Positions 29,249 to 37,548 of a DNA stretch of 64,000 bases are shown here, one piece after another. Source of the stretch: a virus; IMG/VR virus record IMGVR_UViG_3300027821_000007, positions 1-64,000 of that record; one strand, given 5' to 3'. The notes below the pieces were generated by a model. That model worked only from the letters and a program-made list of their open reading frames with translations. It made no database searches and was not told where the DNA came from. A program made the position numbers and the translations under genes. Position 1 is the stretch's first letter. Every line of letters starts with the position of its first letter.

Positions 29249-30015
29249 AGAACTTCCTCGTCACCGGGGTTATCGCGATGGCAGCATTCTCCGCTGCCAT
29301 CATGCTTGGTCCGAACCCTGTCCACGCCGATATCATCAGTCTGCTGGGATTCACTCCCAACCTGTCCACCAGCACGCTTACCTTGGTCGCGGTGCCGCCG
29401 CCGGGCAATCAACCGATCAATAATCCCTGCTTGATTTGCGGCACGAATCAACCGCAGCAACCTGCCAACTTCGGCTTCAACAACTACCAGCAGGGCGGCA
29501 ATCAGACAGCGTTCTCTGACTTCTCGACGGCGGCGACAGGCCACCAGAGCCTTGGAAACGACACGCAGGGCACGGGATATGCTGCATCGTTCCTGCGCGC
29601 GTTCCTCATCTCGCAACTGGATTTGAACGGCGTATTGAACGTCGGCATCGACGTGAATACCGCGACGGGTGCGGGTGCTGAAGTGCTGGAGCGGTTCGTC
29701 GTGCTCGACGTGGTCAACAAGACCATCCTCGCGGACTACAACCCGCTGGTTGGGACGCCTTTGCCGACCAACAACAACGGCACCGGCTTTCCCGATTACC
29801 TGCTGACCGGCTTTAATATCGACCGGAACGACATCTTACCTAACACCCAGATCGAGTTCTACGCCCGGTGGTCGAACGCGAGTGACGGGGCGGAGAGCTT
29901 CTTCCTCGTCTCGGCTCCCGGCGACGAGCCTCCTCCCGTGCCGGAACCCGCCTCATTGGCGTTGCTAGGCGTCGGCCTCGTTGGGCTGGCCGCGCTGCGT
30001 CGTCGTGTGGTTTAG
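29245..30015 (+). CDS. PEP-CTERM sorted surface protein 2
   Basis: 256 residues. Signal peptide MKNFLVTGVIAMAAFSAAIM to HA, Asn/Gln/Pro-rich beta domain, and tail VPEPASLALLGVGLVGLAALRRR. Overlaps the first PEP-CTERM gene (ATGA), so both are made together. Mature sequences are not close to each other, which argues against a recent duplication. Role may be altering the host surface after infection. Confidence 0.85.
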   Translation: MKNFLVTGVIAMAAFSAAIMLGPNPVHADIISLLGFTPNLSTSTLTLVAVPPPGNQPINNPCLICGTNQPQQPANFGFNNYQQGGNQTAFSDFSTAATGHQSLGNDTQGTGYAASFLRAFLISQLDLNGVLNVGIDVNTATGAGAEVLERFVVLDVVNKTILADYNPLVGTPLPTNNNGTGFPDYLLTGFNIDRNDILPNTQIEFYARWSNASDGAESFFLVSAPGDEPPPVPEPASLALLGVGLVGLAALRRRVV

Positions 30016-30088
30016 CCTGGGCTTGCTAGTCGGCTTCGCAGTCGGTGTCGTGGCGACGATCGGCACGGCGACGTTTTACTACCGCTAA
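30005..30088 (+). CDS. 27-residue GxxxG membrane peptide
   Basis: GTG start, MWFSLGLLVGFAVGVVATIG then TATFYYR and TAA. Overlaps the end of the PEP-CTERM gene. Near-twin of the next ORF. Confidence 0.5.
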   Translation: MWFSLGLLVGFAVGVVATIGTATFYYR

Positions 30089-30095
30089 TCTCGCC

Positions 30096-30188
30096 ATGTG
30101 GTTCTTCATCGGCTTCGTGATCGGGGTCGTGGTCGGCGTCGCGGCGGTCATCACCCTCGCAGTGTCGACCACGTCGCGGTGGTATTAA
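30096..30188 (+). CDS. 30-residue GxxxG membrane peptide
   Basis: MWFFIGFVIGVVVGVAAVIT then a short polar tail. Same MWF-(I/L)G-(F/L)-(V)IG pattern as the 30005 ORF seven bp upstream, suggesting a tandem duplication of a mini membrane gene. No strong ribosome-binding site is visible. Confidence 0.5.
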   Translation: MWFFIGFVIGVVVGVAAVITLAVSTTSRWY

Positions 30189-30275
30189 GCATTCTCGTTT
30201 GATAAGCCGAACCTACCGGTGCGGCGGTGCCACATGGTGCCGCCGTTTCCTTGTCGCCGGGCGGGGAACAGCCCA

Positions 30276-30644
30276 ATGGGCGACCACCAGCAGCAGAAGC
30301 CCGAAAGAACGCGTCCGAATTGGATTACCCTTTCGGTGTTGGGGGTGGCTGCTTCAATCGGGCTCTACGTGTTCACCATCGGCAGCGAACTCGGCGCGAT
30401 GCGCCAGAAGCTGGACACCGACGAATTCCGCATCACCGCGCTTGAGCAACACGGCAGCGGCCCGGTGCAGACCGCCGCGGCACGGGTCGAGGCCGTCGCC
30501 CAGCGCGCCGACCGGATTTTAACCGAGCTGTTGTTGATGCAGCAGCGCATTTCGGAACTGGCGGCAACCCAGCAAACCCAGGGTGTCATCCTCAACAGGA
30601 TGCAGCAGGATATGCAGGGGCGTGACAAGGAGAAGACGCCCTAG
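30276..30644 (+). CDS. Membrane protein with coiled coil, 122 aa
   Basis: N-terminal transmembrane helix (WITLSVLGVAASIGLYVFTI, about residues 15-34), then a long heptad-rich region (about 50-110) with many Gln/Glu. The layout is like an inner-membrane spanin or a phage holin-associated protein, but no lysis gene is adjacent. GGCGGGGAA precedes the ATG. Followed by a strong terminator. Confidence 0.6.
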   Translation: MGDHQQQKPERTRPNWITLSVLGVAASIGLYVFTIGSELGAMRQKLDTDEFRITALEQHGSGPVQTAAARVEAVAQRADRILTELLLMQQRISELAATQQTQGVILNRMQQDMQGRDKEKTP

Positions 30645-30671
30645 AAACTTCGGGATGAGTTTCGTTAACTC

Positions 30672-30712
30672 GGCGGCCGGTCCGCGCCATCCCGGCCGCC
30701 GTCTCTTTTTTG
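30672..30712 (+). terminator. Rho-independent terminator
   Basis: GGCGGCCGG/CCGGCCGCC stem then GTCTCTTTTTT. Separates the accessory block from the structural block. Confidence 0.85.
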
Positions 30713-30750
30713 TGGTATGGATCCGGGAAAACATCTAACCCGCTGATCTC

Positions 30751-32253
30751 ATGCCATTCGACGATCAAGGCTCAACCAAATACCTGACCCGCCGCATCGA
30801 GACCGAGCGCGAACTCGGCCGCCGCTCGTTCCACGATTTCTACACGATGGCCTGGCCGTTCATGGATCCGGCGCCATACGTCGAGGGCAAGCATATCCGG
30901 GTCATCTGCTACCACCTGCAGCGCGCAGCTCGTCGCGAGGTGCGCAAGATCCTCGTCTGCATCCCGCCACGCTACAGCAAATCGCTGATCTGCAGCGTCG
31001 CCTTCCCGGCCTGGGTGTGGACCTGGTGGCCATCGGCCAAGTTCATCACCTGCTCCTACGACCAGAAGCTCGGCGCTCGCGACAGCCTCGCCACCCGCCG
31101 GCTGGTCGAGCACCCGTGGTATCGCGAGCGCTGGCCCGAGGTACGTCTCGAGCGCGATCAGCATCAGAAGATGTGGTACCAGACCACCGCCGGGGGCGTG
31201 CGCTATGTCGGCTCGCCCAGCACCGGCGTGACCGGTCACGGCGCCGACTTCGCCCTGTTCGATGACCCTCATGACGTCGTGGCGGGCGAGAGCGAGGCCG
31301 ATCGGGTGCGCGCGGTGACGTTCTGGTTCGAAAGCATGTCTTCAAGGTTCAACGACCCTAGCGAGGGCGTCTCGATAGTGATCGGCCAGCGCGTGCACCA
31401 AAATGACGTGCAAGGTGAATGCGTTCGTCGCGGCTACGACACCGTGGTGTTGCCGGCGCGTTACGAACCCGACCATCCGGAACTCAATATTTACGACTGG
31501 CGGCGCACACCGGGCGAGCCGCTGTGGCCGGAGAAGTTCGACGACGACGTGCTGATCGGGCTGTGGCAGACGCTCCGCGACTACGCCGTCGCCGGGCAGC
31601 AGCAGCAGCGCCCGACCCCGCGCGAGGGCGGGCTGTTCAAGCGCGAGTGGTTCGAGGTCGTGGACCTGCTGCCGGAAGATATCGTGTGGGCGCGCGGCTG
31701 GGATCTCGCCGGCACCAAAAAGAGCGTCAAGGCGGACCCGGACTGGACTGTGGGTGTGAAGATCGGCCGCCACCAAGTTACGGGGGTGATCTACATCGCC
31801 TCGGTGGTGCGGCTGCGCGAGGACCCGGGTGGGGTGCAGGAACGCATCAAGGCGGTGGCGCAGCAGGATGGGCCGCACACCAAGATCGGCCTGCCGCAGG
31901 ACCCGGCCCAGGCCGGCAAGTTCCAGGCTCAGGTCTACGTCACCCAGGTGCTGGCGGGCTATCCGGTGCACGTCTTCCCGCAATCGGACACCAAGATGGA
32001 CCGCGCCGATCCGTTCGCGGCACAGTGCCGAGCTGGTAACGTGAAACTCTACCGGGCCAACTGGAACGACGCCTTCATGGACGAACTGACCGCGTTCCCG
32101 GCCGGCAGCCATGACGACCAGGTCGATGCGGTCAGCACCGGCTACATGCTGCTGATGGATCCGACCACCGGCATCCTCGACTACATGCGCGAGTTGTCGC
32201 TGACCCGGCGCACCGAGGACCTCGAGATGCGCCGCCAGATGGGGCTGCGATGA
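30751..32253 (+). CDS. terL: Terminase large subunit
   Basis: 500-residue packaging motor. N-terminal ATPase: deviant Walker A IPPRYSKSL (71-79), Walker B FALFDDPHD (167-175). C-terminal RNase H-like nuclease: RGWDLAGT (about 312-319) and DDQVDAVSTGY (about 454) carrying the metal-binding Asp residues. Both domains are in one chain, as usual. It starts the structural region after a strong terminator. Adjacent genes are tail and accessory genes, and the portal is about 17 kb downstream, which is unusual. Confidence 0.95.
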   Translation: MPFDDQGSTKYLTRRIETERELGRRSFHDFYTMAWPFMDPAPYVEGKHIRVICYHLQRAARREVRKILVCIPPRYSKSLICSVAFPAWVWTWWPSAKFITCSYDQKLGARDSLATRRLVEHPWYRERWPEVRLERDQHQKMWYQTTAGGVRYVGSPSTGVTGHGADFALFDDPHDVVAGESEADRVRAVTFWFESMSSRFNDPSEGVSIVIGQRVHQNDVQGECVRRGYDTVVLPARYEPDHPELNIYDWRRTPGEPLWPEKFDDDVLIGLWQTLRDYAVAGQQQQRPTPREGGLFKREWFEVVDLLPEDIVWARGWDLAGTKKSVKADPDWTVGVKIGRHQVTGVIYIASVVRLREDPGGVQERIKAVAQQDGPHTKIGLPQDPAQAGKFQAQVYVTQVLAGYPVHVFPQSDTKMDRADPFAAQCRAGNVKLYRANWNDAFMDELTAFPAGSHDDQVDAVSTGYMLLMDPTTGILDYMRELSLTRRTEDLEMRRQMGLR

Positions 32254-32522
32254 AGGAGTTTGTGGAATTCGTGGCGTGGGCGTTCTGGCCGGTCGGCATC
32301 ACTGCCCTCGAAGCCCTGGCGATCGTCATCCTGCTGCTCGGCCTGCGCGATCTGCGCAGTCGCCATAGGGCTCTCGGCCAGGAAACCACGTACGTGCTGA
32401 TGATGCACCAGGACAACCTGGCCGCGATCGACGCCCGACTGCGCGCCCTCGGCTCGCGCACGACCGGCGATATGCCGATCCCCACAGCCGAGGAAGCGGT
32501 TGGGGGACGCTGGATGCGATAG
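32250..32522 (+). CDS. Membrane protein, 90 aa
   Basis: Hydrophobic N-terminal half (VAWAFWPVGITALEALAIVI, LLLGLRDL) and an amphipathic coiled-coil-like half. ATGA overlap with terL. Possibly an inner-membrane lysis or accessory protein; not resolved. Confidence 0.7.
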   Translation: MKEFVEFVAWAFWPVGITALEALAIVILLLGLRDLRSRHRALGQETTYVLMMHQDNLAAIDARLRALGSRTTGDMPIPTAEEAVGGRWMR

Positions 32523-32582
32523 CGTGTCGGAGCCGGAAAAACGTGCTATTCGCCATTGATATGGCTCGAAAGGGGTGCAGGC

Positions 32583-32981
32583 ATGGGCCCGGGGAAGTTC
32601 CCGCTGACGCTGTATCGCGGCGATAGTGCCCGCTGGGGTTTCGTGCTGTGGGCCGATGCTGACAAGACCATCCCGGCTGATCTGGTGAGTGTCACTCCCA
32701 AGGCGGAAGTAAGGGACAAGCCGGCTGGTACCAAGATAGTAGCCCTGGACTGCGTGATCATCCTGCCCAACACCATCACCATGACGCTGACGGCCGACAT
32801 GGCGCGCATCCTGCCAGCGACCGGCGTCTGGGACCTGCAGTTGACGTACGATGATGGGGACGTTGCCACCATTCTGGCCGGCTCTGTGCTGGTGACGCCC
32901 GACGTCACTGACAGCAGCCTGGCGGTTCCCACCCCATCGACGCTGTTGGTGGTTCCGAACCGCGTGCGCGGCGCGGCATGA
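32583..32981 (+). CDS. Small beta-rich structural protein, 132 aa
   Basis: Starts MGPGKFPLTLYRGDSARWGF; beta-sandwich-like pattern (VTPKAEVRDKPAG, ITMTLTADMARILPATGVWD) seen in phage baseplate or tail accessory proteins with a BppU-like N-domain. AAGGGG precedes the ATG at 32583. Overlaps the next gene by 4 bp. Confidence 0.65.
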   Translation: MGPGKFPLTLYRGDSARWGFVLWADADKTIPADLVSVTPKAEVRDKPAGTKIVALDCVIILPNTITMTLTADMARILPATGVWDLQLTYDDGDVATILAGSVLVTPDVTDSSLAVPTPSTLLVVPNRVRGAA

Positions 32982-33523
32982 GCGACGTCATCACCGAGAC
33001 CATCGTCGTTGACGTGGTGGTCGACGCGCCGCCGGTACTGGTGGTCGACGTCATCATGCCGGCGCCGATCGCGCTCGTGGTCGACGTGCTGGCGCCGCCG
33101 CCGCTGGTCGAGGTCGTCGAGATCGCCGATTTCGGGACGGTGCCGATCGGCTATCCCCAGCTTCCGGTCGAGTTGCGCCAGTTGCCGATCAGCTTCCCCT
33201 ACGCCGGGCGCCCCGCGGCTGGTACAGAAATCAACCTGCCGATGAGCTTCGCGCTGACTGTGCCGGTCGGCCTGGCGGGCACGGTGAGTTATGCCAAGGC
33301 TCCGCCGGCAGCCAATGCGGTCTTTCTGCTCAATCGGTTGAGCGAAACGGACGGCGTCGTGGAACTGGGTACGATAACACTCACCCCAGCCAGCCGTTCG
33401 AGTTGCCTGCTTACCGGCGCTGGCGGCTTGCTCGAGGTCGGCGACGTCATGCAGCTCGTGGCGCCGGAGCAAGACTTGCTGCTCGCCGACGTCGGCATAA
33501 CCATACTTGCAAATCGGATGTGA
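32978..33523 (+). CDS. Tail-associated protein with Val/Asp/Pro repeat N-terminus, 181 aa
   Basis: N-terminal VDVVVDAPPVLVVDVIMPAP-type repeats then a beta-rich C-domain (NAVFLLNRLSETDGVVELGT, GDVMQLVAP, LADVGITILANR) common in phage tail accessory or fibre genes. No enzymatic motif. Confidence 0.65.
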   Translation: MSDVITETIVVDVVVDAPPVLVVDVIMPAPIALVVDVLAPPPLVEVVEIADFGTVPIGYPQLPVELRQLPISFPYAGRPAAGTEINLPMSFALTVPVGLAGTVSYAKAPPAANAVFLLNRLSETDGVVELGTITLTPASRSSCLLTGAGGLLEVGDVMQLVAPEQDLLLADVGITILANRM

Positions 33524-33525
33524 CC

Positions 33526-34152
33526 ATGGGTTCAACGATCTTCGACTGCGCCACGATCGAAGAAGCAAAGTCGATCATCCTCACGCCCGAAATGGGGCTG
33601 TCGACCGACGAGCGCTGGAAGCTCGAGACCGAGTGGCTGATCGAGAAGCTCGATTTCGTGCCGCTCGACATGGTCGTGGACTACGGCTGTGGCATCGGCC
33701 GGATGAGCAAGGCCATGGTCGACCGGACGAGCTGCTGCGTGGTCGGGGTCGACCAGAGCGCCTCGATGCGCGCCATGGCCACGACGTATGTGGGCAACCC
33801 GGAGTGGTTCCAGGCGGTCACGCCGCGGTTCTTCAACTGCATGGTCGAGAACGCTTTCCTGGCAGATGGCGGGCTGACGGTGTGGTGTCTGCAGCATATC
33901 CCGATGCCGATCCTCGACGGGGTGATGCGCACGCTAAAGGCGGGGATCAGCCCTGGTGGCACTCTGTGCACGATGGAACGGCCGGAGCGTTTCGTGCCGG
34001 TGCGCGAGGGCCAGATCTGGGGATGGGCCGACGATGGCGTGTCGGTTTTTGAACGGCTGGATCACCACGGCTTCACGTCGGTATCCGCGCTGCCGGTGCC
34101 GGAAACGCTCTGCCAGCCGGGGGCAATGCTACGCAAATGGAGGAATGAATGA
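33526..34152 (+). CDS. SAM-dependent methyltransferase
   Basis: 208 residues. Class I SAM-binding loop: VVDYGCGIGRMSKAMVDR (about 49-66), then VVGVDQSASM. Rossmann fold with later LTVWCLQHIPMPILDGVM. Motif I (DYGCGIG) matches D-x-G-x-G. Target unknown. Tight packing with a glycosyltransferase-like gene suggests small-molecule or glycan modification of host or virion. Confidence 0.8.
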   Translation: MGSTIFDCATIEEAKSIILTPEMGLSTDERWKLETEWLIEKLDFVPLDMVVDYGCGIGRMSKAMVDRTSCCVVGVDQSASMRAMATTYVGNPEWFQAVTPRFFNCMVENAFLADGGLTVWCLQHIPMPILDGVMRTLKAGISPGGTLCTMERPERFVPVREGQIWGWADDGVSVFERLDHHGFTSVSALPVPETLCQPGAMLRKWRNE

Positions 34153-34385
34153 CTGAAGAAGCTCTATTGGGTGCGGCCGATGACTACCCGGCCCTGGCGG
34201 CTTGGGTAAAAGAGAAGGCAGCTGAATTACACCAGTTGTGGCAGACCTCGCCCGACAAGTATCCGGCGGCGCTCGAGGCGACGCGGGCGGAATACCAGGC
34301 CAAGCGGCCGCCGGGCGACGGCCAGCCCAAGACCGTTGTCATCGACGAGATCATCCACATCAGCGCCCAGGGCAGCGCAGGGTGA
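34149..34385 (+). CDS. Hypothetical protein, 78 aa
   Basis: MTEEALLGAADDYPALAAWV, acidic/helical N-half, then a proline-containing tail ending in VIDEIIHISAQGSAG. ATGA/GTGA overlaps both sides. Family unknown. Confidence 0.65.
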   Translation: MTEEALLGAADDYPALAAWVKEKAAELHQLWQTSPDKYPAALEATRAEYQAKRPPGDGQPKTVVIDEIIHISAQGSAG

Positions 34386-35422
34386 GCCGGGCCCTCGTGG
34401 TTCGGCTCGGCGGCATCGGCGACAATCTCATCGCCGCTTCAGCGCTATCGCTGCTGGCCAAAAACCACGAGGTCGACGTCATGGCGCAGGCGCCGCAGGC
34501 CTGTGTTTTCGAGAATAACCCCTACGTGTCGCGGATTATCGTCAAGAAGGAAGGTGATATTCCGTCCGGTGGCAACGGCGAGCAATGGCATGCCTGGATG
34601 CGCGACCGCGGCAGCGAATACGACTGGTGGGTGAACCTGTCGCACAGCTGCGAAACCAAGCTGGCGCTGTTCAGGAATGAATGCGCGTTTTGGTGGCCAG
34701 ATGCCTTCCGACGCAAGATGTGCGGTCACAACTACCTCGAATATGTCCACGACATTTGCGGCGTGGCGCACCAGTTCGATCCCGGTCCGCGCTTCTACCC
34801 GACCGAGAAAGAGCAGATGCAGGCCGGGGACACGCTGGACAACGTACGTGACGGCGTGAACCGCCGGGTGGTCGGCATCGCCATCTCTGGTTCGCGCCTT
34901 GATAAGATTTGGCCGTACTTGCCGATGCTGGTGGTGCGCCTGCTTGGCGAGCTCGAGGTCAGGGTAGTGCTGTTCGGGGCCGGCGAGCGCGATCACAAGA
35001 TGGCGCAGCACGTCCAGGACTTCGTACAGCTCTGGCGTGGCTCGCTTGACGGACTGCACGCCGCCATTTCCCCCGATCCCAAGAACCCATCCTGGCCGAT
35101 CCGCCGGGCGCTCGCCACCATTCAGCAATGCGACCTGGTGCTCACGCCCGACACCGGGCTGGCCTGGGCGGTGGCGATGGAGAAGATGCCGAAGGTGGTG
35201 GTGTTGTCGCACGCTTCGGAAGAGAACATCACCAAGCACTGGGTTAATACGACGTCCTTGCACGCCGATCCGGAGCGCGTGCCCTGCTATCCCTGTCACA
35301 GGCTGCATGACGACGCGAGCACCTGCGTCAAGGCTGCTGACGCCGAGGCGTCGAAGTGCATGGCGGACATCGCACTCGACACGGTTTTCACCGCCGTCCG
35401 CTCCAACCTGAAAGGACACTGA
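34382..35422 (+). CDS. GT9 / ADP-heptosyltransferase-like glycosyltransferase
   Basis: 346 residues, GTG start. SRALVVRLGGIGDNLIAASA is the classic GT9 N-terminal motif, and the second half has RRVVGIAISGSRLDKIWPYL, CDLVLTPDTGLAWAVAM and a C-terminal Cys-rich segment (PCYPCHRLHDDASTC). GT9 enzymes transfer heptose-like sugars to LPS core. Here it may modify host LPS (superinfection exclusion) or virion glycans. Confidence 0.8.
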   Translation: MSRALVVRLGGIGDNLIAASALSLLAKNHEVDVMAQAPQACVFENNPYVSRIIVKKEGDIPSGGNGEQWHAWMRDRGSEYDWWVNLSHSCETKLALFRNECAFWWPDAFRRKMCGHNYLEYVHDICGVAHQFDPGPRFYPTEKEQMQAGDTLDNVRDGVNRRVVGIAISGSRLDKIWPYLPMLVVRLLGELEVRVVLFGAGERDHKMAQHVQDFVQLWRGSLDGLHAAISPDPKNPSWPIRRALATIQQCDLVLTPDTGLAWAVAMEKMPKVVVLSHASEENITKHWVNTTSLHADPERVPCYPCHRLHDDASTCVKAADAEASKCMADIALDTVFTAVRSNLKGH

Positions 35423-35423
35423 T

Positions 35424-35822
35424 ATGGCTGGCATTACTCCATATGGCGTGAAAGCGATGCTCGATTACACGCTGGGCGGCGCGGCCGAGCCGGCGATCGC
35501 CGCCTGGGCGGTGGCGGTGGCGACCAGTACGGCGCCGACCACGGCGAGCATGTACGAGATCGCCACCGGCGAGGGCGCCAACCGGGCGACGGTGACGATG
35601 GGCGCCGCGGCCTCGCCGGCCGGGTCGTGCTCGAACGCCAACACGCTCAGCTACGGGCCGTTCAGCAGCGCGCGCACGATCTCGGGGATCTCGATCTGGG
35701 ACACGGCGGCAGTGACGGGCGGCAACGCGCTGTGGTTCGGCACGCTGTCGGTGGCGCGCACCCTGGCGATCGGCGACAGCCTGCTGATCAACCCGGGATC
35801 GCTGCTCATCACCCTCGCCTGA
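35424..35822 (+). CDS. Tail fibre-associated structural protein, 132 aa
   Basis: Beta-rich, Ala/Thr/Gly-rich, MAGITPYGVKAMLDYTLGGA, with YGPFSSARTISGISIWDTAA and GDSLLINPGSLLITLA, the pattern of small phage tail-fibre proteins. 1 nt after the glycosyltransferase stop. Confidence 0.7.
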   Translation: MAGITPYGVKAMLDYTLGGAAEPAIAAWAVAVATSTAPTTASMYEIATGEGANRATVTMGAAASPAGSCSNANTLSYGPFSSARTISGISIWDTAAVTGGNALWFGTLSVARTLAIGDSLLINPGSLLITLA

Positions 35823-36079
35823 TGTGGGTCCGGTCAGGTGAGTGCTGTCACTGCGGTGACTGTTGTATCGGCTCGCCGCCGGGGGAAGCCGCCCCCGTCG
35901 ACGGCATGTGCCCCCGTCTGCGCCCTGGTCCGGAGGGCAAACGGCTATGTTCTGTGCATGATACCGATCACGCCTACTGGCAAGGTGCGTGCAGGCTCTG
36001 GCCAAGTCACCCAATACACGTTGAAGCCTATGCTCGGTGCACGTTTAGCTTTGCCTGGGTCGAGGAAGGACAGGGTTAA
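35822..36079 (+). CDS. YkgJ-like cysteine-cluster protein, 85 aa
   Basis: GECCHCGDCCIGSPPG near the N-terminus, then further Cys (CPRL, CSVH, CRLW, CTFS), giving the multi-Cys pattern of YkgJ-family iron-sulfur or zinc cluster proteins. Overlaps both neighbours by one to a few bases. Such genes occur beside phage structural genes; role unknown. Confidence 0.75.
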   Translation: MWVRSGECCHCGDCCIGSPPGEAAPVDGMCPRLRPGPEGKRLCSVHDTDHAYWQGACRLWPSHPIHVEAYARCTFSFAWVEEGQG

Positions 36080-36549
36080 TGCCCTCATATAGCGCCAACA
36101 ATCGTCTGGGCGGCACCCAGCAGGTCATGACGACGACCTACAAGACGTGCCTGTCGGTGAGCGCACAGACGACGGGCCTGCGTCGGGCGCACATCTACGA
36201 ACTGAACCTCGGGGTAGATGGCACGCCGGCCGACAACGTCGTGGTCTGGGATGTTTCACGCCAGACGACGGCGGGCACGGGCGGGGCCGCGGTTACACCG
36301 CTGGTGACCGAACCGGCCGATACCGCCTCGACGATGGTTGCCTACGCCAACCCGACTGCTGAGCCCGGTATCACGGCGACCAGTTCCATGCTGACCGTCG
36401 CGGTCAACCAGCGGGCGACCTATCGCTGGGTCGCGGTGCTCGGGCAGGAGTTGGTTATTCCGGCGACCAACCTGAACGGCATTGCCACGCGCGCGCTCAG
36501 TCCGGTCTACACCTCGACTTTCCTCGCCACTGTGATGTGGCTGGAATGA
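36079..36549 (+). CDS. Putative structural protein, 156 aa
   Basis: Thr/Ala/Val-rich beta protein with a periodic strand pattern (MTTTYKTCLSVSAQTTGLRR, NQRATYRWVAVLGQELVIPA). Consistent with a virion decoration or fibre component. No named family. Confidence 0.6.
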   Translation: MPSYSANNRLGGTQQVMTTTYKTCLSVSAQTTGLRRAHIYELNLGVDGTPADNVVVWDVSRQTTAGTGGAAVTPLVTEPADTASTMVAYANPTAEPGITATSSMLTVAVNQRATYRWVAVLGQELVIPATNLNGIATRALSPVYTSTFLATVMWLE

Positions 36550-36552
36550 GTG

Positions 36553-36816
36553 ATGCGACGCCCGGGCGGTTACGCGGTCATTACCGGGCCTGACGGCACC
36601 AAGGAGCGGGACACTTTCACCTGCTTCCACTGCCAGCACATTGTCCACGTTCCGCCCAAGGCCGATCCGGCCGCGATTGGCGGCATGTGCTACCAGTGCA
36701 TGCGATTGATTTGTCCGAACTGCGTTGGTTTCGGTGGCTGTACTCCGTTCGAGCGCAGGCTCGAGGCCATGGAGCGGCGGGCTGACGCGCTGCGGTCGTA
36801 TGGGGTGGGAGAGTGA
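36553..36816 (+). CDS. Zinc-finger phage protein, 87 aa
   Basis: Three CxxC pairs (CFHC, CYQC, CPNC) within GGYAVITGPDGTKERDTFTC..., then CTPFERRLEAMERRADAL. This is a conserved tail-region phage protein family with unknown function. ATG at 36553 (GTG at 36550 is alternative). Confidence 0.75.
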   Translation: MRRPGGYAVITGPDGTKERDTFTCFHCQHIVHVPPKADPAAIGGMCYQCMRLICPNCVGFGGCTPFERRLEAMERRADALRSYGVGE

Positions 36817-36817
36817 G

Positions 36818-37135
36818 ATGGAGTGGGTCAGTGGCAACGTCTTCATTCGCAAAATCCAGCCGACGAAAGGCGCTACATCAGGCGGCCATACCCACAATTT
36901 TGATCACACAACGATTGTCTTTAAGGGCGCCGTGCATGTCTCGGCCACGCTGCCCAACGGCACGGTCATAGAGCGTGACTTCCATGCCCCGACGCACTTC
37001 CTTGTTCGTCGCGACGTGTTGCACGCGATCACCGCGCTAGAGGACGGCACTGAATACTGGTGCGTCTACAGCCACCGCACCCCGCAGGGTGAGGTGGTGC
37101 AGGAATGGGACGGGTGGCGCGAGGCCACCGTGTGA
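36818..37135 (+). CDS. Cupin-like protein, 105 aa
   Basis: GGHTHNFDHTTIVFKGAVHV carries the cupin metal-binding HxH(x)n pattern, followed by strand-rich RDFHAPTHFLVRRDVLHAIT and a third His. Single-domain beta-barrel enzyme or sugar-binding protein. ATGA overlap downstream. Confidence 0.8.
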   Translation: MEWVSGNVFIRKIQPTKGATSGGHTHNFDHTTIVFKGAVHVSATLPNGTVIERDFHAPTHFLVRRDVLHAITALEDGTEYWCVYSHRTPQGEVVQEWDGWREATV

Positions 37136-37548
37136 TGGCGGAAATGCTGCTCTGGATGCAGGACCGGCAAGGCGCTGACATCGAGCACACCAGCAAGCTG
37201 TCGCAGCGTGGCGACGTGATCGTGGTGCAGCCTGACGGCTGGGGCTGGAGCTTGGCCGAACAAACCGACCCATTTGTTGTGGTCGTGGTGCCCGATGCTA
37301 CCGTGACCGATCTGGAATCATTCTTATCGCCCGAAATGCCGCAGCCGGGGAACGAGGACGCCCAATGGTGGGACACCACCAACACCCTGCAATTTCGCGG
37401 CTTCAGGGTGGACGTGGACAGCTACACCGGCGGCGTCTTGCGTTCCGGCGCCAATGTTCCCCTGGATGAAGTGCTGGCCTTGAAAGTACAGAAGCCCCCG
37501 CTCCCCGATCCGAAGGTGATCGGTGATAGCGGAAAGATAATTGGTTGA
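37135..37548 (+). CDS. Hypothetical structural protein, 137 aa
   Basis: MAEMLLWMQDRQGADIEHTS, beta-rich middle (GDVIVVQPDGWGWSLAEQTD, PFVVVVVPDATVTDL) with conserved Trp/Gly pattern, as in tail accessory proteins. Stop overlaps the TTG start of the giant fibre gene. Confidence 0.65.
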   Translation: MAEMLLWMQDRQGADIEHTSKLSQRGDVIVVQPDGWGWSLAEQTDPFVVVVVPDATVTDLESFLSPEMPQPGNEDAQWWDTTNTLQFRGFRVDVDSYTGGVLRSGANVPLDEVLALKVQKPPLPDPKVIGDSGKIIG

